64,000 nucleotides of DNA from Diacronema lutheri (taxonomy: Eukaryota > Haptophyta > Pavlovophyceae > Pavlovales > Pavlovaceae). The notes beneath the pieces are model-generated. The model had not been told where the DNA came from. It saw only the letters and a list, made by a program, of their open reading frames with translations, and did not search any database. Position numbers and translations under genes: made by a program. Positions 35,913-47,600 of this stretch are shown piece by piece. The first letter of the stretch is position 1. Each line of letters starts with the position of its first letter. The stretch covers positions 355,474 through 419,473 of the forward strand of contig JAGTXO010000033.1 in NCBI GenBank assembly GCA_019448385.1, in the 5' to 3' direction.

Positions 35913-36278
35913 TCAGAACGCCGCGCTCGCCACGCGCACGTAGCCCTCGTCCGGGTCCGGCTCGGGCGCCGCGTCGCGCACCGAGCGCGACGCGGCCTCG
36001 ACGCCCGGCGTTTCGGCACGCGAGGCGACGGATGCCTCGTCCGGCCGGCCCCACGGCAGCTGCAGCTCGAGCTGGCGCTGGATGATGCGCGGCGTCGCCA
36101 CGCGCCCGTGCTGCACCTCGCGACGTCGCGCGCGCACGTAGAGCACGATCGCCACCGAGCCGCTGAGGCCCATCATCGCGCCGAGCAGCACCGAGATTGT
36201 GGTCTCATTGTCTGCTTGGGCGCGAACGGAAAACGCGCGAAGGGTGGCGACGAAGATCGTTGGGTTGGGTTGGGCCAC
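35913..36278 (-). CDS. C-terminal part of a single-pass membrane protein
   Basis: The minus strand encodes DNETTISVLLGAMMGLSG and SVAIVLYVRARRREV, which is one transmembrane helix followed by a basic stop-transfer sequence and a short tail ending DPDEGYVRVASAAF (stop at 35913). The open frame continues to 36278 but has no ATG before the membrane segment. An AG acceptor (CCAAGCAG) precedes the helix at about 36212, so this looks like the last exon of a type I membrane protein. I find no upstream exon before the divergent gene that starts at 36388. The upstream part is missing, too short to see, or displaced by the neighbouring element. Confidence 0.45.
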   Translation of the reverse strand: MAQPNPTIFVATLRAFSVRAQADNETTISVLLGAMMGLSGSVAIVLYVRARRREVQHGRVATPRIIQRQLELQLPWGRPDEASVASRAETPGVEAASRSVRDAAPEPDPDEGYVRVASAAF

Positions 36279-36387
36279 CGGCTCCCGAGGATTGCTTGTG
36301 GCGCTCGACTGACCGTTGGCCCAGCTTTTTTTTTCTCGAACCTACTGTGGAGCCCGCCTGCAGCGTGATCTCCCGCGCACAACGACC

Positions 36388-38760
36388 ATGGCCGCCATCG
36401 ACCTGCGCGCCTTCGACGCGGCGCTCGTCAACTGCGAGATCGTGAGCACGCGGCCGGTCAAGCCGAGCGAGCAGGCGCGCACGGTCGACAAGCTGAGCTA
36501 CGGGCCGTCGCGCCGCGCGCTCGCCTTCGTCTCGCCGCCCTGCGTCGTCGACTGGCCCGAGCTCACGGGCGACGGCAACTTTGGCACCATGTACGGGCCG
36601 ACGGACGTCGACAAGGCGGCGTACACGGCCGGCGTGACCGACAAGGAGCTGCCGATTGAAGGCGCGCCGCTCGCGCAGATGGACGCCTACTTTGGCGCCC
36701 TGCGCGCCATCGACGATCAGCGCGTCGAGACGGTGCACGCGCGCCAGAAGGAGCTGCTCAACACGCGCGGCCTCTCGAAGGAGGAGGTGCGCGGCAAGCT
36801 CTCGCCCGCCGTCAAGCCCAAGTACGAGGACGACACGCTCGCGCACACGCGGCTGAACATGTCGACGCGCACGTTCACGTGGGCGGGCTCCGAGCGCGTC
36901 GTGCCGCTCGTCGACGCGCGGCGCGAACCGGTCGACGAGATCCGGCACGAGGACGTCTGCGCCATCGCCACGCAGCTCGACCGCGTCTACACGGGGCTCC
37001 CGGGCTCGATGTTTGGCACCAAGTGGAACGTGTGCGGGGTCATGCTCCTGAAGCGCGCCGAGCAGCGGCCGCAGCCCGGCTCGGACGCCTTCGCCTCGTA
37101 CGGCGTGCCCGCCTGGGCCGACACGTTCGACTCCACGGGGCTGTACGTGCCCGACGAGCGCGAGCGCGCGGCGGCGCTCGCGGCGGTGGCCGGTCTGCGC
37201 ACGGCGCGCGCGCCGGCCGGGCCGGGCGGGCGCGAGCTCGCGCGCGCGCAGGGCTACCATCGCGCCGAGCGGGCTGCGAGCGCGGCGGCGGCGCGCGCGG
37301 CGATGGCCGAGGGCGGCCAGCAGTGCGCGCTCCACGGCGCGGTCGTCAAATCGGCGCTGCGCGGCGTGGGCAACCGGCTGCATCTTTGCGACGCGCCGGG
37401 CGGAACGGGCAAGACGTTCGTCGAGCGCGCCATTATCGCCGCCGTGCGCGCGGATGGGCACGCGGTCGTCGTGGGCGCGTCCTCGGGCGTCGCCGCCACG
37501 CTGCTGCCCGACGGCCGCACCTTCCACTTGACCTTCAAGGTGCCCGGCGGTGCCGACTCCGACGGGCAAGCCGTTCAATGGCGTGCCGCGCTCCGAGCGC
37601 GGGCGCTCCCTGGCCGCCGCGGCGGCTGGTCGTGTGGGACGAGGCGCCGATGCAGACGCGGTGCCACCTCGACTCGCCTGATCGGTGTTTGCGCGACGTG
37701 ACGGGCGTCGACGAGCGCTTCGGCGGCGAGACGCTGCTGCTCGCCGGCGACTTTCGCCAGTGCTTGCCGGTGGTGCGGCGCGGCTCGCGCGCGCAGATCG
37801 TGCGCTCCTGCCTCAAGTACTCGGCGCCGTGGCAGCACGATCGGCAGCACGCCTTGGTCGAGAACGTTCGCGCCTCGAGCGCGGCGCGCGACACGGGCGA
37901 CGCGCTCGGCGCGGGCGAGTGGGCGGAGCTGCTGCGCAGCCCCGGCGACGGCGCCGTTCCCGCGGCGGTGCCGGCGGCCGGGGCCATGCCCGGCGCATTC
38001 CCGCTCGATCCCGTGCAGCTGCCCGAGGCCGTCGGCGGCGTCCCCATCCGCGTGGGCTCGGCCTACCCGACGGAGCTCGTGACGACTTTGTCCACGGCGC
38101 GACGTGTTGGACCGACGACGGCTCGCTGTGCGACCGCGCGGTGCTCTGCGCCAAGCAGACGGACGTGGCGCGGATCAACTGGCTGGCGATCGGCCGCTTC
38201 CCGGGCGCGGCGGCGAGGTGCGCGTCGGCGGACGAGCTGGCGCGACGACGGGGCGGGCAAGCAGATTGCGCGGGCGTCGGTCGAATTCCTCGACTCGCTC
38301 GAGCACGCGCAGATGCCGCACCGCGTCCTCGACCTGAAGCCCGGGATGGTGGTGATGCTGCCGCGCAACCTCTCGCCCGGCGAGGGGCTGTGCGGCGGCA
38401 CGCGGCTGATCGTGCGCGGCGTGCGCGCCGGCGGCCGGCTGCTCGAGTGCGCACGCCCCGGCGCGGCCGCCGGGCGCGACAGCACCGTGCTCGTCGCGCG
38501 TGTCGACCACCACTCGCCCGACGACGGCACGTTCGCGCTTGTGCGGATGCGCCGCCAGTTCCCCGGTGCGGCCGGCGTAACGAGGCGCAGGGGCAAGCGC
38601 TCGGGTGCGCGGGCGTGTGGCTCGCCGAGCCGTGCTTCACGCACGGCCAGCTCCACGTGGCCGCTTCGCGCGTCGGGCACACGTCGCGCGTCCGCTTTGC
38701 GCTCGGCCCGGACCTCGTGACGCGCAGCGTCGTCTTCAAAGAGGTGCTCCGCGCGGTCAG
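36388..38760 (+). pseudogene. Virus-like N-terminal domain fused to a PIF1-type helicase, frame-broken
   Basis: ATG 36388 opens an intact frame to 37701. Residues about 1-220 (KLSYGPSRRALAFVSPPCVV, QMDAYFGALRAIDDQRVETV, LSKEEVRGKLSPAVKPKYED) follow the layout of a domain of unknown function common in algal large DNA viruses (DUF5871-like, judged from memory). A PIF1-family helicase follows: Walker A CDAPGGTGKT near residue 335, then Walker B VVWDEAPM, LLLAGDFRQCLPVV, HRVLDLKPGMVVMLPRNL and the C-terminal motif FTHGQLHVAASRV. These later motifs lie in different frames, with switches near 37.58, 38.09, 38.25 and 38.57 kb. Just before the last motif a few conserved residues are missing (RRQFPGAAGV then NEAQGQAL). 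Neighbouring long frames are intact, so decay is more likely than sequencing error. Confidence 0.65.
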
Positions 38761-38913
38761 CGGTGGCGAGGCGGCGGCGGCGGCGCTCGCCGCGGCCGCC
38801 GTCGCCGCCGCGCGCGAATGCGCGGCGGCGGCGCGCGGTGGCGGCGGGCGCGGACGGCGCGCGCGGCGCCGGCGGCGGGCGGCGCGCTGGCGGCGGGCGC
38901 GCCGCCGGCGCGC

Positions 38914-38993
38914 GGTGCTGGCCAGCACCCGCCGGCGCGACGCCCGCCGCGCCGCTCGCGCCGACGCGCAGCCGTCGGGTGCTCGCCAGCACC
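38914..38993. repeat. Paired 16-bp palindromes
   Basis: GGTGCTGGCCAGCACC at 38914-38929 is a perfect palindrome. GGTGCTCGCCAGCACC at 38978-38993 is the same with one central change. They sit just after the helicase end in otherwise low-complexity DNA. From 38761 to 40292 I see no supported gene. Confidence 0.8.
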
Positions 38994-39356
38994 GCGCGCC
39001 GCGCGACCGGCCCGCGTACCTGCGCGCCCTTCTAGGGCGCGCAGGGCGGCGCCAATGCGGCCGGCGCGCAGGGGCCTCACGCTGGCGCGCTGCCCGCCGC
39101 CGCGTGGGTCGCCGCTGCGCGCGTGCCGTCGGCGCTGCCGCCGCCCGGCGTCGCGCTCGCGCCGCAGCCGCAGCCGCCGCCGCCGCCGTCGCCGCCGCCT
39201 GCCGCCTGCCGGCAAGCTGGGCAAGTGCGCAGCGGCGGCGACGGCGGTGCGCGACCCGGCGAGCAGGCGGCGCGCCGCCGAGCCGGGGGCGGGCTCCGTG
39301 GGCGACGAGGCTCGCCCGCCACTCGCACTACTCGCGCGCCAAGTGCGCACAACGCG

Positions 39357-39376
39357 CCCCCCCCCCCCCCCCCCCC
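39357..39376. repeat. Poly-C tract (20 C)
   Basis: Twenty consecutive C bases followed by ACCCCACCCCCC, in non-coding DNA between the helicase and the protease gene. Confidence 0.9.
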
Positions 39377-40292
39377 ACCCCACCCCCCGATGAATTTAAT
39401 GCTCATACCATGGCGTCGCGCCACGGCAGTACGCCCGTGGCCCCGGCGGCCAGCCTCGCGCCGCTACGCCGTGTCGTCGCGGCCGGCGCACACAGCGAAC
39501 TGTGTTTCCGCGGCACATGCCCGGCTGCTCGCGCGCTGCAAGCTTGCCGAACTGCTCGCGCTGGAATGGCGCGTTGCGGGCGTGCCCGCGCACCGCGCGT
39601 GTGCCATGCGCGTTCCGGGAGCGCCGCGCCGCGCGCCAAAGCGGCGCGCGGCGGACGTGCGGCCTCGGGCCGAAGAGGGGCCGGCGCGACCGGCCGCGAG
39701 GCGGGCGCAGACGCTCGGCGTGCCGGTCGATGCGTCGTCCAAATCCGCGTCGGGCGGATGCGCGCCTGGGCCGGCGCTGCGTGCAGTCGGCGGGGCCCGG
39801 CCACGCGCTCGGGCGTAACGTTCGCGCCTGTTCGGCCGAGGCGCACTCGCCGTCCCCTCGCGCCGGCAACGTGCGTGCGGGCCAGCACGCAGGCAGCGTA
39901 CGATGCCACGGCAGCGGCGAGCGCGTCCCCGCCGGTGTGCCGCTCGGCGCCCCGTCACGCGCAACGTGCGCGCCGCCCGCTGCATGCGCACGCATACGCG
40001 CGCTGGCAGCGTGCGCAAAATTGCCCGGGCAAGATCGTCCCGCGCTCGCGCCGCCGACGCATCATTCCATGTGTCCGTTTCGGCATCTGCCACCATCCAC
40101 CAGCCCTCGAAAGCCGGCTTGCGCGTGGGCGCCCGTCCGGTGCGAGAAGCGGCTCGCGTCCTCGCGCGGGGCGCCTCCGCGCCAGGCGCCCGGCGCGCGC
40201 TCGTCTTGCCGCGCCACCACGCTGATCTGCGCCCAACCCTCGCTCGCCAATTCCCCCGTCGTCCCTGCTGCGCAGCCCGCAACAGCGCGCGC

Positions 40293-41729
40293 ATGGCGCG
40301 TGCACGGCGCGGCGCCTTGAGCAAGTTTTACGTCGTCGGTCGGCAGCCTGTGGAAGACGCGTTTGACGGCCCGATGTGGCCGGTGAGAGTGCCCGGCGTG
40401 CCGCGTGGTGAGCGCCTGCACGGCTTGCCGGGCTCGGCGCGCGCCCAGCCAGCCTCCCTCCATCCCGCCGCAAACCGTGCGTGCGCACCCCGCACACCCG
40501 GCGCTGCGCGGCGCGGCGCAGGCGCGAAAAACGAGGGCAGCGCGTGCTACACGACCGTCCTTATGCAATCGCTCTTCGCCCTGAACATGCTCCGTGCGAT
40601 GCTTCGCTCCGCTTCGCGCCGTGCCAACAGCGTCGAGAGGGCGCGTTTTCGGGACTTTGGCACGCTGATCGAGGACACCAGGGCGCCGACACGGCTGTGT
40701 CTTGTGTCCGTCATCGACGTCATCTCGGGCCGTGGCGCGCGAAGGACGCCGCAGGATGCCGCTGAGTTCTTCCGGTTGCTGCTCGGCCGAGTGCCCGGGC
40801 TCGCTGCGGCCTTTGAAGCCGACACACGCGTCGGGCCAGTGCTCGAGCAGATCGCCGTGCCTTCAGAGGCCGGCGAGGGCATCGCCGTACTCGTCAGCGT
40901 CGGCGGCGATGCGGCGCGCGCGCTTGCACACGCTCTGGGGGGCGCCGCTGGGCCGCCGCGGGATCGCCACACGAACGCGGGCCACTCGGGCGTGCTCACG
41001 CCAGCCAGCATTGCTGTCGAGGCGCCGCGCACGACGCGCGGCAATGGCTCGCAGTGCAAGAACAACCGCGCGCTCGTGTGCGCGCCGCGGCTGCTGCTCG
41101 GCGGGCGCGACCACCTCCCCGTCGCCGGCGTGGTGCACGTGGGCGAGGGGCCGATGAGCGGGCACCTTGTCGCCATCGTGCTCCGCAACGAGGCTTGGTT
41201 TCCGTGCGACGACTACAACGTGCGGCGGCGCGCACGGTCGCTCGGTGCCGCGACCGGCGGTCGAGCGCAGCCGCGACCGCCCCGTCCTCCCGCGCGGCAC
41301 GCGCGCGTGGCCTGAAAGCTCGCGCGCGCGCCTGCCGCACGCACGCGCGTTGCCCGCGCAGATCTACAACGTGCCTGAGTCCGACGCGCTGGCGTGGGCA
41401 AGTGGTGCGAGCATGCTCGTTCACAGCCGGCTCGACGTGGAGCCGTTGGACCCGGCGCTGGGCTCAGCGTCACCGCCGTCGGCCGCATCGCCTGCGTGGC
41501 CGAGCTCGGAGCCCGACGCGCCGACCTTGCCGGCAGCCTGGCCGCGGGTGCGGCAGATGGCAGCGGTGCCAACAGATGCGACGATCGGCATCGCGGAGAC
41601 GGCTGCAGACATCTCTACGGCGGCGATCGGCCCAGCTGCGTGCGAGGCCCGCCAAGTTGTCTCCGTGACGCGCGCATTGCCAACAGCGGTGAGTGCGTCC
41701 TCGTCTCCGGCGGCCGCTGTGCCCCCCCC

Positions 41730-41760
<31 letters not shown>

Positions 41761-41967
41761 ACAACTCTCCCTACCTTCTTCCACCTTTCGCACCTCGCAC
41801 GCGCACGCCGTCCGCTGTCCGCTGTCCGCGGCCCAAATTGCCTTGCGGAAGCCGAGCAGGCAGAGCCCTGCTTGGATGGCTCCAGCGCGCATCTTGTGGA
41901 TGGCGACGCTGTGGGCGAGCACGGACGCTCAAATGTGACCAGTGGCGCGCACGTGCACGTGCGCTAA
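40293..41967 (+). CDS. Ubiquitin-specific protease (peptidase C19), two exons
   Basis: This protein removes ubiquitin from targets. The cysteine box is NEGSACYTTVLMQSLF (Cys at about residue 85; the family norm is N-x-G-N-x-C-Y-x-N). The QDA box is PQDAAEFFRLLLGRV. The histidine box is GPMSGHLVAIVLRNEAWFPC followed by DDYN (His about 291, Asp about 306). A GT-AG intron at 41220-41361 joins DDYN to IYNVPESDALAWASGASM LVHSR in frame, completing the usual end of a USP domain. The catalytic domain is small. ATG 40293 is my choice; the frame is open further upstream. The C-terminal part runs through a C25 tract and (AC)n to a stop at 41967, and that tail is doubtful. Its presence among element genes suggests a role against host ubiquitin pathways, which is inference. 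Confidence 0.7.
41722..41763. repeat. Poly-C tract (25 C) followed by (AC)n
   Basis: A run of 25 C bases directly followed by about eight AC units, inside the doubtful 3' part of the protease gene. Confidence 0.9.
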
Positions 41968-42305
41968 CTGGACGTCGAGCGTGTGCGCCTTGTCCGCACG
42001 TGTGCACTCACGTGCGTCTGCGGCGATCTGCCCGGCGTAGTAGTCCGCGCGCGCGGGAGCCGCGTCGGCAGTAGGAGCAGGATAACGTACTTGCGCCTGA
42101 CGAGGACGGCGAGAAGTGCGGCTTTTCGCTCGGGGTCTACCATGCCGCCGAGGTTGGCGCTGGCGCGCGTGAGGCAGTCGGAGCGCGCTGGGCCCGGGTT
42201 GAAGGCCTCACCCCGGGGGACGGGAGGATTCAAGGCGCCGAGCCGCTGCGGGTGCGGCGGGAGGCCCCGGGCGGGTGTGCTAATGCGGCTCGATGGCCGC
42301 CTGCC

Positions 42306-42345
42306 GGGGGGGGGGGGGGGGGAGGGGGGGGGGGGGGGGGGGGGG
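42306..42345. repeat. Poly-G tract (17 G, A, 22 G)
   Basis: Forty bases, all G except one A at 42323. It has strong G-quadruplex potential and would stall many polymerases. Confidence 0.9.
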
Positions 42346-42747
42346 CGTTGGGCCGCCCGCGGAAACGGAGGTGAGCGTGTGGGAGCGGCGCGCGTCGGCG
42401 CGCGCGGCTGGCGTGCAGCACGGATAAGTCTTGTGTGGACTTCGCGGGGCGGATCCCGGTGCAGGGATTGCCGACGTAGGCCGCGAGCGCGAGCAGGGCG
42501 GGGATGAAGACGGATGATGGGGTTGGGGCCAAGGCCGCCGCACCCGCAGCTATCACGGTGGCAGCGACCGCCACGGTCAGTGCGAGGCTCGCGTGGCCGC
42601 TGCGCGGGCAGCTCGCCCGCCAGGTCCAGGAGGGCCGGCCTGCGGCCTCAGTGCCCAGCGTTGGGCATGTCAGCGTCTGCGTCTGCGGGCCCGCCACTGC
42701 GATGGCGCATTGAGCCTGGCGCACCAAAACGCAATCGGTCCGCCGAT

Positions 42748-42748
<1 letters not shown>

Positions 42749-42788
<40 letters not shown>
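42749..42788. repeat. Poly-G tract (40 G)
   Basis: Forty consecutive G bases, the longest homopolymer in the window. The true length may differ. Confidence 0.9.
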
Positions 42789-44156
42789 CGAGGCGTGCGC
42801 GGGGGCTTGGGGTGGGCTCCGGGTGCCGGCGCTGTGCCAGCGGCGGGCTTGGTTGACGCCGTCTCGCCGGGGCCCTTGCGCCTTGCGGCGCGAGCGTCGC
42901 GGAGGGGCGTCGGCTGCGCTGGCTCCGCGTCGGCGGTGGCGTGGGGCAGGCTCTTGTGGAGGGCGGAGCGCTCGCGCACGAGTCGGTTGCCAAGGCGGGC
43001 TGTCTGCGTGCCGTTGGGCTGCGCTTGGGCAGGTAGGACCTGCGGCCTCGGGGGCGGGCGGGTTTTCGTGTTGGGCCAGGCGGCAACGCGCACCGGCCGT
43101 GTTCGCGGCCGGCAGGCGGACGTCCGCAGCGGGGCGGAGAATGCGGGTGAAGCGCTTGCACGGGCGCGGTTCGCACCTGGCGGCCAGGCGATCACGAACC
43201 GTTGGGTCGCCCGGCTGTTTGGTGGAGCCGAGGGCAGCAAGGATAGCGAGCTTGGCCGCCTCATCGGTGACGAGCGGCACTGTTGCCCAGCTCTGTACCT
43301 CGAAGCCCTGGATGTGCAGGCGTCGGGGAAGTTCCCGGCAGCGTCGCCTGCGTCCGTCGAGAGGCGGACCGAAGTCGCGCCCGTGCCCCCGTTGGCGACA
43401 CCGAGCTCTCGCTCGTTCACACCGGCCCGCCGACGCGGGCGCGTGGTGCGCGCGCGTTGGGTGCGTGTCTGCCTCGAGCAGCGTGCCCAGTCGCAGTGTG
43501 GGCGCGTGTCCGTCTGCCTCAAAACGCCACGTGGAGGGGAAGGCGCGGGGCGGGCTCGCCGAGGAGGTGCCGCCGCTCGCTGCCACCCGGCGCGGGCTCG
43601 GGGCAGCCGTCTTCGGGTGCCGCGCTCTTCGCGCCATGCACGAACGTTCCGCCGCGCTCGCAGCGCGCGAGCGCACACACAGAGCGCGCGGCGACCCCGG
43701 CGGGGGCAGTGCGTCCCGGTGGCACTCGCGGGCGCGCGCCTGGCCTGGGCGCAGCTGGGCGCGTTGCCGCCCGCGCAGCGAGCCGCCCGCGCGCCTCGCC
43801 GCGCGCGCGCTTCGTCGCACGCGTGCGCCCTGCATGCACGCGCACAGCGCGCGGCGGCTCGGCGCAGTGCAAGGCAGAGCGTGCTGCAACGGTTGCGAGG
43901 GCGCGCACGCGCGGCGCGGCGCGCCCCTGTGTGGTCGCCTGCGCGCGGCGCGTGGTCCGGACGCAGCTCGGTGGCGTGATGCCGTCCGTGCAACACAGTG
44001 CGCGTGAGAGCCGCACGTGCACACCTGCAGTGCAACGCGGCATTGCGCGCGTTGCGTGGGCGGAGCGCGGCTGGATGTGCTTGAGGTCGCGCAGCATGCC
44101 GCGCGCCGCGCGCTGTGCGGCGCAGCGAGTCGGCCATGCCCCTGGTCCTCGTCTCC

Positions 44157-44175
44157 GGGGGGGGGGGGGGGGGGG
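44157..44175. repeat. Poly-G tract (19 G)
   Basis: Nineteen G bases followed by TGGTGGTGG, about 500 bp upstream of the giant Fanzor-containing gene. Confidence 0.9.
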
Positions 44176-44694
44176 TGGTGGTGGCAACCAGGATCCGCCA
44201 GCGCGTGGTGGGCGCCGTCCAACTCCCAGCCAGGATGCGCCCCGTTCTTCCCCGACACTCTCCGTCCAAACCCGCCGCCCAGCCTGCCGCCGCACCCGCC
44301 GCCAACGCCGCCGCGCACCCATCCGCCGAGCTCACCTCGCGCGCGCTCGCGCTCACGCTGCGCGACGAGGCTGCGCAGGCCGGCGCGCGGCCGTGCAGAG
44401 CAGCGCAGGCCGGCGCGCGGCCGCGCGCGCGCGCTCACGTTGCGGCCGCGCAGCGAGCTTTCGCCGCGTCGCAGCCCCTCCGAGCAGCCACGATGCACGC
44501 CCCCGGAGGACGTTGGCCGCGCTCGGAGGCCGCGCTCGGGCGCGCAAAGAGAGGCGGCGCGGGCAAACGAGTAGGCTCGGCGCGCTGGCGGGTCCTGGTT
44601 GTGGGAGAGCGGGGCATTCTCCAGGGCATCATGTAAATTCTCCCAAGTATCATCCGGGCCGCCATCCGGACACTGACGTGCCCACAGTCTGCAG

Positions 44695-47600
44695 ATGGAG
44701 GACTCCGTGAAGGACGCTTTGCCCGGCGGGCGGGGCGGCTCGGACAGTTTCTCGCTGGCCCTCAGCACCATTCTGTCGCCGGGAGATACCCACCCCCACG
44801 TGGTCCCATCCACTTGCCTCATCGCCCTGCTGCGTTACGCGGATTTCGGCACGAGCAGGGTTAGGGTGGGCGACACGGGGTGCTCGCAGCATGCGCTCAA
44901 GGTGGCGCTGCGCAACCTGCGCAAAGCATGCGCGGATGCGGACCGGTTTGGGCAGGTGCTCGTGGTCGTGCTACCGCTCTGCCTCCGCGCGTCCAGCGGC
45001 CTCGTGCACTGGACGGCGGCGTACCTGCTCCTCGCGCCGCCCGCGCAGCGCGGCGCGCCGCCCGGCGCCGCGCTCGCCCTGCTCGCCGATTCGCGCACCT
45101 TGGGCAACGGCGAATCGGCGTACGCCACGGCGGCCGGCGTGCTCATCAAGAAGCTTGCGCAGCGCATCGGCAGAACAGCGCCGCCCATCGATGCCTTCAA
45201 GGCGCCCCCGCAGAGTGGGGCCGCGTGTTGCTTCGCCGCGGCAACAGTCGCGGCCGAGGTCGTGGCGAGCGCATCGACGCTCTACGGCCGCCGCGCGAGT
45301 GTCCTTGTCGACATCAAGAAGGCTTTGGACGCGCGCCTCGCGCGCCTCACGACGGCCGCGTACGAGGAGACCCGCGCGCGCACGCTCCGCGCCGCCATCG
45401 GCGCTCTGCTCGGCGACCGCGCCAGGCGCTTCGGCCCGTTCACCCGCGAGGCCGCGCGGCTCGCCGAGGCCGCGCGGCTCGCCGAGGCGTGCGATGCCAG
45501 TGTCGGCGGATCCGCGCCCGACGGGCTGCTGCAGGCCGTCGAGGCGGCGCTGCGCGCGCCCGACGACCGCATCGCACGCACGGCCGCGCTCGACGCGCTC
45601 ACGGGCGCTGCAGGCCGCGCGCTGTCGACGGCGGCCAGGCCGCGCGGCGCGGCGGCGCCAAGGCCGCCGTCGCGAGCGCCACCGCCGCGTGCGCCGCAGC
45701 GGCGCGCCGCCTCGGCGTGGGGGCCCCGACCATTCAGCAGCCTCGGCGGGGGCGAGGGCGACGGGGACGATGGCGACGCCACCACCGCTGACGACGGGGA
45801 GGGCGCGGAGGACGGGGACGACGACCCCGCGGGCGCGGCGGCTGCGGCGGTGGCGACGGGCACGGCGGCGACGAGCGCGGTGGCGGCGGGCGCGGCGCCA
45901 ACCTCGCCGGCGGCGGCGGACGGCGGTGGCTCGGCGCCGCTCGAACGCCGCTGCGTCTACACTGCGCCTGATGAGGGCGACGCGGACGCGCGCGTGTACG
46001 ACGCCAAGGACCCCGAGCAGCTAAAAGCGGGCAGGGCGCGGCTACGGGCGAACAGCGGGCGCGCGCCCGCCGTGGTCGACACGCTTTTCGCGCACGCGAC
46101 GGGCACGATCGTCACGCGGCAGCGCACGGAGGGCGTGACCGGCGCGGGCATGCACCACCTCGCCGCCCCGACGCAGGGCGCGGGGTACGGTACCGTCGTG
46201 CGGGCCGAGCTGGGCGAGCCCGGCTTCGCGGGGACGACATGGCACATGACGTCGGGCGTGGAGAACCAGCCGCGCGCGGTACGAGCGGCCGCGCGCGCGT
46301 ACGCGCACGACGGCTGGGGCGGCGTGTACAATGCGCACGAGGACTTTGCCGCCTTCGAGGGCTTGCCGCGGCTCGCCGCGCCCGAATCGCTCGCGGCCAT
46401 CGCCGGCGGGTCGGCGGACGCGGTGTTCTGCTGGCGGTCCGGCCGGTCCGTCATCGGCGAGGTGACGACGGTTCACTTCAATGGCGACCGCGCCGCCGCC
46501 ATCGACCACGCGCGGGCGCTGCGCGTCAGGCCCGATTGGCGCTCGCAGCCCAGGATCTACGAGGCGGCGTGCGGCGCGGAGGGCACGGTGCTGCTCGTGT
46601 GGGTCGTGCCCGACCGTCACAAGAACCCGCGGCTGGACTGGGCGCCGATTCTCGTCGTGATCCACCTGCCCGCCGACCCCGACTGGCTCGCGCGCGCCAC
46701 GCCGGCGATCGCGAAGGCGCGGCGCGAGGTCGAGGACGGACGCGCGCGCGCGGAGGCGCGCGGCGTGCCGCAGCACCTCGCCTACACGCTGAGCCCACGC
46801 TTCCGAGGCACCGCGCCGCGCGGAGCCGCGCGCGTGCCGCCGCGCCTCGGCGCGAGCGACGCGCGCGAGGCGCGCGCGCTCGCGGCGCTCGAGCCGGCGC
46901 TCATGTTCGCGCCGGCCTGGCGGCGCGCGGTGCGCGCGGCGAGCCGCGCCCCCGGCAGTGGCGCCGCGGCCGTCGAGCGCGCGCTCGCGCGCCTGCACAA
47001 CGCGCTCGAGCCCGATGACGAGAGCGCGCCCGAGTCGACGCGCGTCGCGCCGCTCGCCGCCGCGCTCGAGCAGTCGGCGGGCTGGCCGGCGGGCACGGCG
47101 CGCATGGCGGCAAGCGTGACCAAGGGCCCCGGCGTCGGAGATGGCGCAGGTGGCGACGAAGTGACCAAAGTGGAGGAAACGGCGAAGACGAGCGGCGACG
47201 GCTGCACCGGCACGCCTCCTCTGCGCCCGGCCGCGCGCGCGGCCGGCGCGGCGGACGACGGAGGGGCGGCGGTCGTGGCGGGCGTCGAGGGCGAGCGCGA
47301 CGCACTCGCCAAGACGGGTGCCGGCGGCTGCGACGACGACGCTCGCGAGCCGCTGTCGGCCGGCAAGCCCGGCGCACTCGCCGCCGCGGCGACCGTCGGG
47401 GGTCTCGGCGAGCTCGTCGGCAGCCTATGCGCGTGGCTGGCGCGCGGCGCGGCTGGCGGCGCCATCGCGGCCATCTCCCCCGGGACGGCCGCGCGCGGAG
47501 CAAACGGCACGCCGCAGCGCGCCGAGCCGCCGGCCGCCGGCGATCCCGTCGCTCCGCACGCGCGCGTCGCCGCTGCGGCGCCCTTGGCGGGCAGCGCGGC

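Larger units (their letters stand above)
41968..44694. other. Region without a firm gene; possible minus-strand membrane protein
   Basis: No confident gene. On the minus strand near 42,480-42,610 two hydrophobic stretches occur (LALTVAVAATVIAAGAAALA and SSVFIPALLALAAYVGN). Further protein-like pieces are QSWATVPLVTDEAAKLAILA near 43,300 and MVDPERKAALLAVLVRRKYV ILLLL near 42,080-42,140. They are in different frames and are separated by poly-G tracts. They may be exons of one minus-strand membrane protein or remnants of one. The long plus-strand frames here are Arg/Ala-rich and unconvincing. Confidence 0.3.

Noticed and set aside
42230-44822. 700-residue minus-strand open frames
   Set aside because: They run through poly-G tracts as poly-Pro and are mostly Arg/Ala low complexity. 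Only short hydrophobic or protein-like pieces are credible, and these are in different frames.
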